Assembly (NCBI GenBank): GCA_934636465.1
Contig: CAKUAR010000012.1
Location: forward strand, 1-64,000
DNA: 64,000 bases
Direction: 5' to 3'
Source: an uncultured Muribaculaceae bacterium
GTDB taxonomy: Bacteria; Bacteroidota; Bacteroidia; Bacteroidales; Muribaculaceae
Shown: positions 7,793-15,828 of the stretch, piece by piece
How the letters are laid out: the number at the start of each line of letters is the position of its first letter
Position numbering within the stretch: the first letter of the stretch is position 1
The notes under the pieces: generated by a model
Databases searched by the model: none
Seen by the model: only the letters and a program-made list of their open reading frames with translations
What the model was told of the DNA's origin: nothing
Position numbers and translations under genes: made by a program

Positions 7793-9019
7793 ATGACGCA
7801 TTTGATTGTAAAAAATGTAGGCCCTATCACATCAGCTGATGTGACATTCAATAAATGCACAATATTCATTGGAGAACAAGGTGCCGGAAAAAGCACTTTG
7901 GCAAAATTGTTTTCCATGTTTACCTGGATTGAGAAAGGTTTACTTCGGCATACGCTCACCGCATCTGACATTGTCAAGTATAAGCGCTTCAAAAACAAAT
8001 ATGCTTCTTATCACAACCTTGACTCCTATTTTTCTGCAGATTCTTACATTCAATACATTGGCGAGCACTATGTTTTCATATATGAGAATGAGCATCTGTC
8101 AATAGAAAGAACTAACGAAAGCGGTGAAATCAATGTTGCCAAGGTTATGTATATACCAGCCGAGCGCAATTTGCTGAGCGTCATTGAAAGTAGCAAACTA
8201 CAAAAAGGGCTCTCAGAATCAATGCAAGCCTTGATGGAAGAACTGAATAGTGCCAAAACTCGTTTTCAAAAAGGACTTAAACTTCCGGTGGGCAATCTTG
8301 ATTTCACCTACGACAGATTAAATCAAACCAGTTGGCTGAAAGGGGAGAACCCCACAGGCAAGCCTTACAAAGTGTTGGTCAAAGACGCATCAAGTGGCTT
8401 TCAATCATTGCTGCCTATGGTTTTGGTCAGCAACTACCTGTCTGAAGTGGTTGTTGAAAGCGGAAAGGAGCTGACCGACTATGAGGAGAAAAAACGGTTG
8501 CAGCAAGAGGTAGATAAAATAATGGCTAAATCCGACATTTCAGAAGCCGTAAAGAATGCCATGCTACGCACCTTATCCTCCCGATTCAAGTATTCAAAAT
8601 ATGTGAATGTTGTTGAGGAACTGGAACAAAACCTCTACCCATTGTCACAAAAGCTTGTTTTATTTGATTTGCTAAGAGTCAACCAAACATTGCCAAACAA
8701 TATGCTGGTGATGACAACTCACAGCCCTTACCTGATAAGCTACCTGACAATAGTTGCCAAAGCTGCCGACATTGACACAAAAATACCTGCTGACAACACC
8801 GTTTTAAGAACTCGGCTCTATTCTATAGTGCCAAAAGCAAGTTTGACAAAAGCTGCGAATCTGAGCATATATGAATTGCAAGACGGGAAATCATGCCAGC
8901 TTAACAACTATAACGGTATTCCATCTGACGACAATTTCTTGAACCAGAAAATGATTGAGTCAAACGACATGTTTGACGAATTGCTCGACATTGAAGAACT
9001 TATCAGCCACACGCTATAG
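7793..9019 (+). CDS. ABC/OLD-type AAA ATPase (AAA_15-like), first gene of a two-gene putative defence pair
   Basis: A 408-residue cytosolic ATPase of the SMC/ABC-like class. The Walker A motif GEQGAGKST lies at about 27-35 and a Q-loop-like region follows. VVEELEQNLYP near 274 is a Walker B motif of the type that usually reads IDEPExxLxP, and TTHSPYL near 309 is the switch histidine. The protein stops about 100 residues after that histidine, so it has no TOPRIM domain as OLD proteins do. The next gene begins two bases after the stop and encodes a nuclease-like protein, so the two probably act together. Base composition is lower in GC than the flanking housekeeping genes, which suggests transfer. 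It is comparable in design to PARIS, Septu or AbiL ATPases, but the partner type differs. The function is inferred. Confidence 0.7.
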   Translation: MTHLIVKNVGPITSADVTFNKCTIFIGEQGAGKSTLAKLFSMFTWIEKGLLRHTLTASDIVKYKRFKNKYASYHNLDSYFSADSYIQYIGEHYVFIYENEHLSIERTNESGEINVAKVMYIPAERNLLSVIESSKLQKGLSESMQALMEELNSAKTRFQKGLKLPVGNLDFTYDRLNQTSWLKGENPTGKPYKVLVKDASSGFQSLLPMVLVSNYLSEVVVESGKELTDYEEKKRLQQEVDKIMAKSDISEAVKNAMLRTLSSRFKYSKYVNVVEELEQNLYPLSQKLVLFDLLRVNQTLPNNMLVMTTHSPYLISYLTIVAKAADIDTKIPADNTVLRTRLYSIVPKASLTKAANLSIYELQDGKSCQLNNYNGIPSDDNFLNQKMIESNDMFDELLDIEELISHTL

Positions 9020-9021
9020 TC

Positions 9022-9528
9022 ATGAACTCCGTTGATTTTTTTGTCAGCAAATGTCAAACTTCTGGTATAACAGAAACCAAGTTTGGAATATGCGATGACC
9101 CCGACGACTCAGTCAAGGCTCCAGCCTATGTGACTACTGACAACAGCATACCCTGGGGCGCAACGGTGCTCAATCACAGTGGAAAGGCACTGAATTTCAC
9201 AGCCGTGGATAATTGTGTGGAAATCATTGGCGATAATGGGGCTATGTCAAGTCGTTGTGACGCAATGCTCACAAACGATTGCAACTTGATTTTCATAGAG
9301 CTGAAAGATGAACGTAAAAAGTGGCTGCCACACGCCATTGAGCAACTACAAGCCACAATAAATTCGTTTGCGGCAAACAACGACATAAGCCGCTATCAAG
9401 TGAAACGTGCATTTGCTTGCAACAAGCGACACCCTTATTTTTCGGTAAGCAACAAAGAGCTTAAATTGCGTTTTTTCCAGCAAAATCATTTCAGATTGTT
9501 TGACCAAGACACAATTACGGTGGAATAA
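9022..9528 (+). CDS. PD-(D/E)XK nuclease-like protein, second gene of the pair
   Basis: A 168-residue protein I cannot assign to a named family. The central segment SSRCDAMLTNDCNLIFIELK (about residues 76-95) has the shape of a PD-(D/E)XK core: an Asp near 79, a beta hairpin, then E-L-K near 93-95. A helix rich in charged residues follows (PHAIEQLQATI). An upstream Glu (VEIIG) could be the first-helix acidic residue. It starts two bases after the ATPase stop, the spacing of translationally coupled partners. No signal peptide or membrane segment is seen. In ATPase-nuclease defence pairs the small subunit is the effector; that role here is inference from the motif and the context. Confidence 0.55.
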   Translation: MNSVDFFVSKCQTSGITETKFGICDDPDDSVKAPAYVTTDNSIPWGATVLNHSGKALNFTAVDNCVEIIGDNGAMSSRCDAMLTNDCNLIFIELKDERKKWLPHAIEQLQATINSFAANNDISRYQVKRAFACNKRHPYFSVSNKELKLRFFQQNHFRLFDQDTITVE

Positions 9529-9580
9529 ATTTGTCACATGAACTTTCCCACATTTATTCTGAATTTTAGCCAAACCCCAT

Positions 9581-9612
9581 TTTGCTATTAACCCCGATTT
9601 GCACTATCTTTG
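9581..9612 (+). promoter_or_regulatory. Promoter of phoH
   Basis: TTTG at 9581-9584 and TATCTTTG at 9605-9612, spaced by 20 bases. The -7 box contains the TTG at 9610 that could be mistaken for a start codon, which supports ATG 9637 as the real start. Confidence 0.7.
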
Positions 9613-9636
9613 CACACAGGTATTTCAAACCGCTCT

Positions 9637-10641
9637 ATGATAGAAAGGCATATTATTATCGACAACGTTGACCCTGTCGTTTTCTATGGGGTTAACAACA
9701 CTAACATTCAACTCATACGCGACCTTTTCCCCAAGCTACGCATGGCTGCACGCGGCAGTGTAGTCACCGTAATAGGCGACGAGCAGGAAACCGCGCGTTT
9801 TGAAGCCAAAATCAAGGAGCTTGAAGACTACTGCGCCACCTACAACAAACTCACCGAAGACGTGATTCTTGACACCATAAAGGGCTTGCCTCCCAAGCAG
9901 CTCAAAATGGACGACGTGATAATATATGGCGTCAACGGCAAGCCCATTTCGGGCCGTACCCCCAATCAGCAACTTCTCGTAAAGACTTTCAGCGAAAACG
10001 ACCTCACTTTCGCCCTTGGCCCTGCCGGCACCGGCAAGACCTATCTGGCCGTTGCGCTTGCCGTGAGGGCACTGAAAAACAAAGAAGTGCGCAAAATCAT
10101 TCTCTCGCGCCCCGCTGTTGAGGCAGGCGAAAAGCTCGGTTTCCTGCCCGGCGACATGAAAGAAAAAATCGACCCCTATTTGCAGCCGCTCTACGACGCC
10201 CTTGAGGACATGATTCCCGGAGCCAAGCTGCGCGAATATATGGACGGCGACGTGATTCAGATAGCTCCGCTGGCATTTATGCGCGGACGCACGCTCAACG
10301 ACGCCATTATCGTGCTAGACGAGGCACAAAACACCACCACACACCAAATCAAGATGTTCTTGACACGCCTAGGCATGGGCTCAAAGATGATAATCACCGG
10401 CGACACCACTCAGATTGACCTGCCGCGCACCACCACATCGGGCTTGATTCAGGCTCTTAAGGTGCTTCGCGGCGTGAAAGGCATAGGCAAGGTGGAGTTT
10501 GAGAAAAAAGATATCGTGCGCCACCAACTTGTGCAACGCATAGTGGAGGCCTACGAGAAGCACGACAAGCTGCGCAAGGCCGGGCTCGACGACGACGGCA
10601 ACCCCTTGCCACCGCCTGATGCCGCCTATGGCAACAAATGA
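9637..10641 (+). CDS. phoH: PhoH family ATPase
   Basis: A 334-residue PhoH-like protein with P-loop GPAGTGKTYLAVALA near 127, Walker B IIVLDEAQN near 223, and the family block EKLGFLPGDMKEKIDPYLQPLYD between them. An N-terminal KH-like region of about 100 residues precedes the ATPase. In other bacteria PhoH proteins are linked to RNA metabolism and often sit near ybeY; no ybeY is seen here. The open frame extends upstream to a TTG at 9610, but that codon lies inside the promoter box, so ATG 9637 (MIERHIII) is chosen. The C-terminal tail is short and acidic. It is followed by purC after 47 bases. Confidence 0.92.
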   Translation: MIERHIIIDNVDPVVFYGVNNTNIQLIRDLFPKLRMAARGSVVTVIGDEQETARFEAKIKELEDYCATYNKLTEDVILDTIKGLPPKQLKMDDVIIYGVNGKPISGRTPNQQLLVKTFSENDLTFALGPAGTGKTYLAVALAVRALKNKEVRKIILSRPAVEAGEKLGFLPGDMKEKIDPYLQPLYDALEDMIPGAKLREYMDGDVIQIAPLAFMRGRTLNDAIIVLDEAQNTTTHQIKMFLTRLGMGSKMIITGDTTQIDLPRTTTSGLIQALKVLRGVKGIGKVEFEKKDIVRHQLVQRIVEAYEKHDKLRKAGLDDDGNPLPPPDAAYGNK

Positions 10642-10688
10642 CATTTGACAAGAATTTAATTATATATCTCATATAAAATCAAGAAATT

Positions 10689-11645
10689 ATGGCTAAAACT
10701 TTAGTTCGCACCGAGTTCCATTTTGAAGGCCAAACCGGTGTTTATCATGGCAAAGTGAGAGACGTTTACAACATCAACAACGACCTGCTCGTCATGGTCG
10801 CCACCGACCGCATTTCGGCTTTCGACTTCATACTCCCCAAGGGAATTCCTTCCAAAGGACAAGTTCTCAACCAAATTGCAGCCAACTTCCTCGATGCCAC
10901 AGCCGACATCGTGCCAAACTGGAAGCTCGCCACTCCCGACCCTATGGTCACTGTGGGTTTGCGCTGCGAGGGTTTCCCGGTGGAAATGATTATCCGCGGC
11001 TATCTCACCGGCAGCGCATGGCGCGCCTATGCCGAGGGTTGCCGTGAGCTTTGCGGCGTGAAGCTCCCCGAAGGCATGAAAGAAAACCAAAAGTTCCCAG
11101 AGCCAATCATCACCCCAACCACCAAAGCCGCCAGCGGACACGACGAGAACATCTCCAAGGAAGAAATCATAGCCCAAGGCCTCATCAGCGCCGACGACTA
11201 TGCCGTGGTGGAGAAATACACCCAAGCCCTCTTCAAGCGCGGTTCCGAGATTGCCGCCTCTAAGGGACTTATCCTCGTTGACACCAAATATGAGTTTGGC
11301 AAGCGCGACGGCAAAGTGATTCTCATGGACGAAATCCACACCCCCGACAGCTCTCGTTACTTCTACGCAAAGGGCTATCAAGAGAAATTTGAGAAAGGCG
11401 AGCCGCAAAAGCAGCTCTCCAAGGAGTTTGTGCGCCAATGGCTCATCGAGCACGACTTCATGGGCAAGCCAGGCCAGAAGATGCCCGAAATGACCGATGA
11501 ATATTGCGAGTCGGTAGCACAACGCTACATTGAGCTTTACGAGGACATCACAGGCAGCAAGTTCCAGCGCAACGACCAAGACGACGTGGACCTCGAAGCA
11601 CGCATCTACAAAAACGTGAGCGAATATCTTGCAAGCCGCAAATAA
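10689..11645 (+). CDS. purC: Phosphoribosylaminoimidazole-succinocarboxamide synthase (SAICAR synthetase)
   Basis: A 318-residue cytosolic enzyme of purine synthesis that joins CAIR and aspartate using ATP. Family signs are GKVRDVYN near residue 21, [13 protein letters not shown] near 38, and [27 protein letters not shown] near 198-224 (positions approximate; the key residues are the KYEFG and [10 protein letters not shown] blocks). The length fits the longer purC form found in Bacteroidota. It follows phoH on the same strand without an obvious terminator, so it may be co-transcribed. No PurR-like site or riboswitch was recognised in the 47-base gap. Confidence 0.95.
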   Translation: MAKTLVRTEFHFEGQTGVYHGKVRDVYNINNDLLVMVATDRISAFDFILPKGIPSKGQVLNQIAANFLDATADIVPNWKLATPDPMVTVGLRCEGFPVEMIIRGYLTGSAWRAYAEGCRELCGVKLPEGMKENQKFPEPIITPTTKAASGHDENISKEEIIAQGLISADDYAVVEKYTQALFKRGSEIAASKGLILVDTKYEFGKRDGKVILMDEIHTPDSSRYFYAKGYQEKFEKGEPQKQLSKEFVRQWLIEHDFMGKPGQKMPEMTDEYCESVAQRYIELYEDITGSKFQRNDQDDVDLEARIYKNVSEYLASRK

Positions 11646-11755
11646 GACAGGCTATAAGACAAAACAAATACATTCTCTCATCTCCAACGGCATGACAGGA
11701 GTTAACCGCCACCGCGGCTGCTCCACCATGCCGTTGGAGACGTTAAAACAGCGAG

Positions 11756-12493
11756 ATGCAGCAACAAGTAGAAAACATAAAGCCCTATAGCGAGGGCGGC
11801 GACAAAACCGGACAGGTGCGGCACATGTTCGACTCCATAGCCCCTGCCTACGATTTCATGAACCGCGCCATGACTCTTGGCATCGACAAGCTGTGGCGCA
11901 TAGTGGCGCGCACCATGGTGGCAAAAGTGCGGCCGCAACTCATGCTCGATGTTGCCACTGGCACGGGCGACTTTGCCATTCAGCTCTTTGAGCACATCAA
12001 GCCGCAGGCGCTCACCGGCATCGACCTCAGCGAGGGCATGCTGGCTGTGGCGCGCCAAAAGGTGGCAAAACGCCAGTTGCAGGACAAAATCACGTTCACG
12101 CAGGGCGACTGCCTCAACCTGCCCTACCCCGACGAGTCGTTCAACGCCGTCACGGCAGCCTTTGGCGTGCGCAACTTTGAGCACATCGACCGCGGCTACA
12201 GCGAGATGTTCCGTGTGCTCAAACCAGGCGGTATGGTCTGCATAGTGGAGCTTTCCACGCCCACAAATCCGCTCGTCAAGTGGTTCTACGACCTCTACAC
12301 GCTTCATGTGATTCCGGCTGTTGGCGCGCTCAAGAGCGGCGACCGCAACGCCTACCGCTACTTGCCGCAGAGCATAGCGGCAGTGCCACAGGGCGAGGAG
12401 ATGCTGCGGCTCATGGGCGAGGCAGGTTTTCACGATTGCGCCGTGCGCAGGCTCACGTTTGGCGTGTGCAGCATCTACACCGCCATTCGCTGA
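11756..12493 (+). CDS. menG: Demethylmenaquinone methyltransferase (MenG/UbiE)
   Basis: A 245-residue SAM-dependent methyltransferase that makes menaquinone from demethylmenaquinone. The UbiE block YDFMNRAMTLGIDKLWR is near residue 36, the SAM motif I reads LDVATGTGDFAI near 63, and the second UbiE signature AFGVRNFEHIDRG lies near 135. The length is standard. Bacteroidales respire with menaquinone, so MenG rather than UbiE is the natural name. It lies between purC and pfkA in a run of same-strand genes; the 110-base gap from purC contains a short GC-rich stretch but no clear terminator. Confidence 0.93.
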   Translation: MQQQVENIKPYSEGGDKTGQVRHMFDSIAPAYDFMNRAMTLGIDKLWRIVARTMVAKVRPQLMLDVATGTGDFAIQLFEHIKPQALTGIDLSEGMLAVARQKVAKRQLQDKITFTQGDCLNLPYPDESFNAVTAAFGVRNFEHIDRGYSEMFRVLKPGGMVCIVELSTPTNPLVKWFYDLYTLHVIPAVGALKSGDRNAYRYLPQSIAAVPQGEEMLRLMGEAGFHDCAVRRLTFGVCSIYTAIR

Positions 12494-12591
12494 CTTCTCG
12501 CCTTTTCTTGCGCCACAAAACAAAGTGCGCCCGGCAATGGTTAATTAAGTGAAAAGAGGCACATTTCTTTTCGCGAAACGACCAGAAACAT

Positions 12592-12599
12592 TATTTTTG
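12592..12599 (+). promoter_or_regulatory. Putative -7 box of pfkA
   Basis: TATTTTTG, matching TAnnTTTG, 50 bases before the pfkA ATG. The -33 region is poor. Confidence 0.35.
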
Positions 12600-12649
12600 C
12601 ATTAGAAGACAAGTTAAAGAAAGATAAGTACATAAAATTCATTCACATT

Positions 12650-13630
12650 ATGGCTGGAATTAACACAATCGGCATTCTCACCTCGGGCGGCGACGCACCG
12701 GGCATGAACGCCGCCATTCGCGCCGTGACGCGCTCTGCAATCTACAGTGGTTTCAATGTCAAGGGCATATACCGCGGCTACAAAGGCTTGATTGACGACG
12801 AAATCAAGGATTTCAAAACCGAAAATGTGTCAAACATCATTCAGCAGGGCGGCACCATACTCAAAACCGCTCGCTGCAAGGAGTTCATGACACCCGAAGG
12901 TCACAAACGCGCCTACGAGGTGATGCAAAAAGAGGGCATTGACGCACTTGTGGTGATAGGCGGCGACGGCTCACTCACCGGAGCACGACAGTTTGCCAGC
13001 GAATATGATGTGCCTATCATCGGTCTGCCGGGCACAATCGACAACGACCTCTATGGCACCGACCACACCATAGGCTACGACACCGCGCTCAACACCATCA
13101 TGTGGTGCGTGGATAAGATTCGCGACACCGCCACATCGCATGAGCGTCTGTTTTTCGTGGAGGTGATGGGGCGCGAGGCTGGTTTCCTTGCCCTCAACGG
13201 TGCTGTGGCAAGCGGTGCCGAGGCTGCCATAATCCCAGAAATATCCACCGAGGTTGACCAGTTGGCCGAACTCATTCAAAACGGTTTCCGCAAGACCAAA
13301 AACTCATCAATCGTGCTTGTGGCTGAAAGTCCCATCACTGGCGGAGCCATGGGTCTGGCAGAACGTGTGCGCAAGGAGTTCCCGCAATACGACGTGCGTG
13401 TCACCATTCTTGGACACTTGCAGCGTGGCGGTTCACCCACAGCGCAAGACCGCATACTCGCTTCACGCATGGGTGCGGCAGCCGTTGATGCCCTGCTTGA
13501 CGGCCAGCGCAACGTGATGGTGGGCGACGCCAACGACGAGATTGTGTATGTGCCGTTCTCAAAGGCCATCAAGAAACACAAGCCCATCGACCGCGACCTG
13601 CTCGACACGCTCAAGCGTCTCTCCATCTAA
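12650..13630 (+). CDS. pfkA: ATP-dependent 6-phosphofructokinase
   Basis: A 326-residue glycolytic enzyme that phosphorylates fructose 6-phosphate. The N terminus has [15 protein letters not shown] (nucleotide loop), then GGDGSLTGA near residue 104, [12 protein letters not shown] near 126 with the catalytic Asp, and the [12 protein letters not shown] helix near 168. The Gly after GGD and the Gly of PGTIDND are the residues of ATP-dependent enzymes; PPi-dependent ones have Asp and Lys there. A -7 box lies just upstream. The next gene, a small lipoprotein, follows after 53 bases. Confidence 0.95.
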   Translation: MAGINTIGILTSGGDAPGMNAAIRAVTRSAIYSGFNVKGIYRGYKGLIDDEIKDFKTENVSNIIQQGGTILKTARCKEFMTPEGHKRAYEVMQKEGIDALVVIGGDGSLTGARQFASEYDVPIIGLPGTIDNDLYGTDHTIGYDTALNTIMWCVDKIRDTATSHERLFFVEVMGREAGFLALNGAVASGAEAAIIPEISTEVDQLAELIQNGFRKTKNSSIVLVAESPITGGAMGLAERVRKEFPQYDVRVTILGHLQRGGSPTAQDRILASRMGAAAVDALLDGQRNVMVGDANDEIVYVPFSKAIKKHKPIDRDLLDTLKRLSI

Positions 13631-13683
13631 TCTCGCAGTTGACGCCAAGTTTCACTACACACACGCAACAACAACACAATCAC

Positions 13684-13983
13684 ATGAGAAAAACCGTTGT
13701 GACAACCATAGCCCTTGTGGCGCTGCTGCTTGCCACAGGCTGCAACAAGCCGTCGGCAAGCGAGAAAGAGGCAGCCGCGCGCGCCGAGCAAGCCGCTGCG
13801 GCAGTCATTGCCACTAATCATGCCGACACGCTGGCCATGCAGCAGAGCATTCTCGATGCCAAGGTGCTGCAGAGCCAGTATGCCATTAAGGGCGACTCTG
13901 GTGCAGTCAAGGCTTTCGACAATGCGTTTGAAGCCTATCTTAAGGAGCACGACAGCGCGCTATGGCAGCAGATTTTCAAATGA
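13684..13983 (+). CDS. Small lipoprotein of unknown function
   Basis: A 99-residue protein with a lipoprotein signal: MRKTVVTTIALVALLLATGC, lipobox LATGC, Cys near residue 20. The mature part starts with an Ala/Glu-rich, probably coiled segment (SASEKEAAARAEQAAAAV) and ends with KEHDSALWQQIFK; it has no recognised domain. The frame is open back to 13639, but that is a TTG and the signal peptide only makes sense from ATG 13684. It is placed between pfkA and a polyprenyl synthase on the same strand, and is likely membrane-anchored in the periplasm or outer membrane. Confidence 0.7.
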   Translation: MRKTVVTTIALVALLLATGCNKPSASEKEAAARAEQAAAAVIATNHADTLAMQQSILDAKVLQSQYAIKGDSGAVKAFDNAFEAYLKEHDSALWQQIFK

Positions 13984-14035
13984 CCGCGCGCCTCATCGTT
14001 TTTTTCTCACAAACACAAAAAATCAAGTCACAACC

Positions 14036-15010
14036 ATGCACAGCATTGAAGAATACATCAATCTGGTCAACAAGACCATTGCCGAAATAGAATATCCCAA
14101 ACAGCCCGAAAGGCTCTACGACCCCATTGCCTACACCATGGCACTCGGAGGCAAACGCCTGCGCCCGGTGCTCACGCTGCTCACTTGCGAAGCCATGGGC
14201 GGCGACATAGCCAAGGCCATCGACGCGGCTGTGGGCATAGAGCTGTTTCACAACTTCACCCTCTTGCACGACGACGTGATGGACAAAGCCGACGTGCGCC
14301 GCGGCAAGCCCACCGTGCACCGCCAGTGGAACGACAATGTGGCCATACTCAGCGGCGATGCCATGCTCACCATGGCCACGCAGCACATAGCCAAGGCCGA
14401 CCCTGCCGTGCTGCCACAAATCATGGAGCTTTTCAACCGCACCGCAATGGAAATCTACGAGGGTCAGCAATGGGACATGGACTTTGAGGAACTCTTCGAT
14501 GTGTCACCCAACGACTACATTCGCATGATTCGCCTCAAGACGTCGGTGCTGCTTGGCTGCGCTTGCAAAGCCGGTGCCATAATAGCCGGCGCGTCGGCCG
14601 ACGACTGCCAGCGCCTCTACGACATGGGGCTCAATTTGGGTCTGGCTTTCCAGCTCCAAGACGATGTGCTCGACGTGTGGGGTGACGAAGCCACTTTCGG
14701 CAAAGAGATTGGCGGCGACATAATGAACAACAAAAAGACATTCCTGCTCACCAATGCCGTGCAGATGGCCACCGGCGACGATGCCAACACGCTGCGCCGC
14801 TGTCTTGCCGACGAATACGCCATAAGAGACGAAAAAGTGGCTGCCGTGAGGAGCATTTTCGAGAAACTCAACCTCAAGAAGCTGGCAAAAACCGAGATTG
14901 AAAACTACGACCAGATAGCAATCGACAACCTCAACCAAGTGAGCATGAGCAGTGAAGCACACGACATGTTCACAAGCTTCTTTGCCAAACTTCTGCACCG
15001 CCAGCAATGA
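14036..15010 (+). CDS. Trans-isoprenyl diphosphate synthase (polyprenyl synthetase)
   Basis: A 324-residue all-alpha prenyltransferase. The first Asp-rich motif with flank is LLHDDVMDKADVRRGKP near residue 75 and the second is LQDDVLDVWGD near 210; GGKRLRPVL near 37 binds pyrophosphate. It condenses IPP with allylic diphosphates, giving either the menaquinone tail or farnesyl/geranylgeranyl diphosphate. The first motif is DDxxD without an insertion, and chain length cannot be read safely. The frame is open far upstream (to 13715), but that part overlaps the lipoprotein gene in another frame; ATG 14036 gives the standard N terminus. Its stop overlaps the tatD start (ATGA), so the two are translationally coupled. 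Confidence 0.88.
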   Translation: MHSIEEYINLVNKTIAEIEYPKQPERLYDPIAYTMALGGKRLRPVLTLLTCEAMGGDIAKAIDAAVGIELFHNFTLLHDDVMDKADVRRGKPTVHRQWNDNVAILSGDAMLTMATQHIAKADPAVLPQIMELFNRTAMEIYEGQQWDMDFEELFDVSPNDYIRMIRLKTSVLLGCACKAGAIIAGASADDCQRLYDMGLNLGLAFQLQDDVLDVWGDEATFGKEIGGDIMNNKKTFLLTNAVQMATGDDANTLRRCLADEYAIRDEKVAAVRSIFEKLNLKKLAKTEIENYDQIAIDNLNQVSMSSEAHDMFTSFFAKLLHRQQ

Positions 15011-15780
15011 TTGACAGCCACAGCCACATCTACGCACAAGAGTTCGACGACGACCGTGCTGCCGTGGTGGAGCGTGCACGCCAAGCCGGCATAAGCCACA
15101 TAGTGCTGCCAAATGAAAATCTCGACAGCCTTGCGCGCCAGCACCGGCTGTTCGACACCGCCCCCTCTTATTTTTCCATGACGGTGGGGCTTCACCCCGA
15201 AGAAGTGGGGTGTGACGACTATGCCAGCCAGCTTGCCGCCATGCACAAGCAGCTCCTCTCACAGCCACAGCAATTTGTGGCTGTGGGCGAAATAGGCATC
15301 GACCTTTATTGGGACACCACTTGGCGCAACCGCCAAATCGAGGTGCTCTACACACAGCTGCGCTGGTGTGCCGACATGCACCTGCCGTTCATCATGCACT
15401 GCCGCAGTGGCATCGACGAAGTGCTTAGCGTGTTTCACAACTTTGGCGCGACAGTGCCACAAGGCGTGTTTCACAGCTTCACCGGCACGGTGGCCGACAT
15501 TGAGCGCCTGCGCCGCTATGGCGACTTCTATTTCGGAGTCAACGGCATTGTCACTTTCAAGAAAAGCGATGTGCCGGCTCTGCTGCCCGTCTTTGGCATA
15601 AACCGCATATTGCTTGAGACCGACTCTCCCTATCTCGCCCCTGTGCCGCGCCGCGGCCAGCGCAACGAGAGCGCAAACATTCCGCTCATCAACGCTTGCG
15701 TGGCATCGCACCTCGGCATGACACCGGCAGAGGTGTCGGCAGCAACCGATGACAATGCCCGCCGTCTGTTTAAGTTCTAA
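15007..15780 (+). CDS. tatD: TatD family metal-dependent hydrolase/DNase
   Basis: A 257-residue TIM-barrel metallohydrolase. MIDSHSHIYAQEF gives the HxH metal pair, VAVGEIGIDLYWD near 96 gives the bridging Glu, LPFIMHCRSG near 127 and GVFHSFTG near 153 give further His ligands, and LLETDSPYLAPVP near 202 gives the Asp. The family includes 3'-5' exonucleases and housekeeping hydrolases. It overlaps the previous gene by four bases (ATGA). Despite the name it has nothing to do with the Tat translocase genes elsewhere in the window. Confidence 0.9.
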   Translation: MIDSHSHIYAQEFDDDRAAVVERARQAGISHIVLPNENLDSLARQHRLFDTAPSYFSMTVGLHPEEVGCDDYASQLAAMHKQLLSQPQQFVAVGEIGIDLYWDTTWRNRQIEVLYTQLRWCADMHLPFIMHCRSGIDEVLSVFHNFGATVPQGVFHSFTGTVADIERLRRYGDFYFGVNGIVTFKKSDVPALLPVFGINRILLETDSPYLAPVPRRGQRNESANIPLINACVASHLGMTPAEVSAATDDNARRLFKF

Positions 15781-15828
15781 GACCGTTACACGTCAACAAA
15801 AGACATATATCTAAAAAAAACTAAAATA

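Noticed and set aside
13639..13683. Upstream extension of the small lipoprotein gene
   Set aside because: It begins at a TTG and would bury the lipoprotein signal peptide 15 residues inside; ATG 13684 is the natural start.
13715..14035. Long N-terminal extension of the polyprenyl synthase frame
   Set aside because: It lies in another frame over the lipoprotein gene and reads as Arg/Ser-rich shadow; the enzyme's known N terminus starts at 14036.
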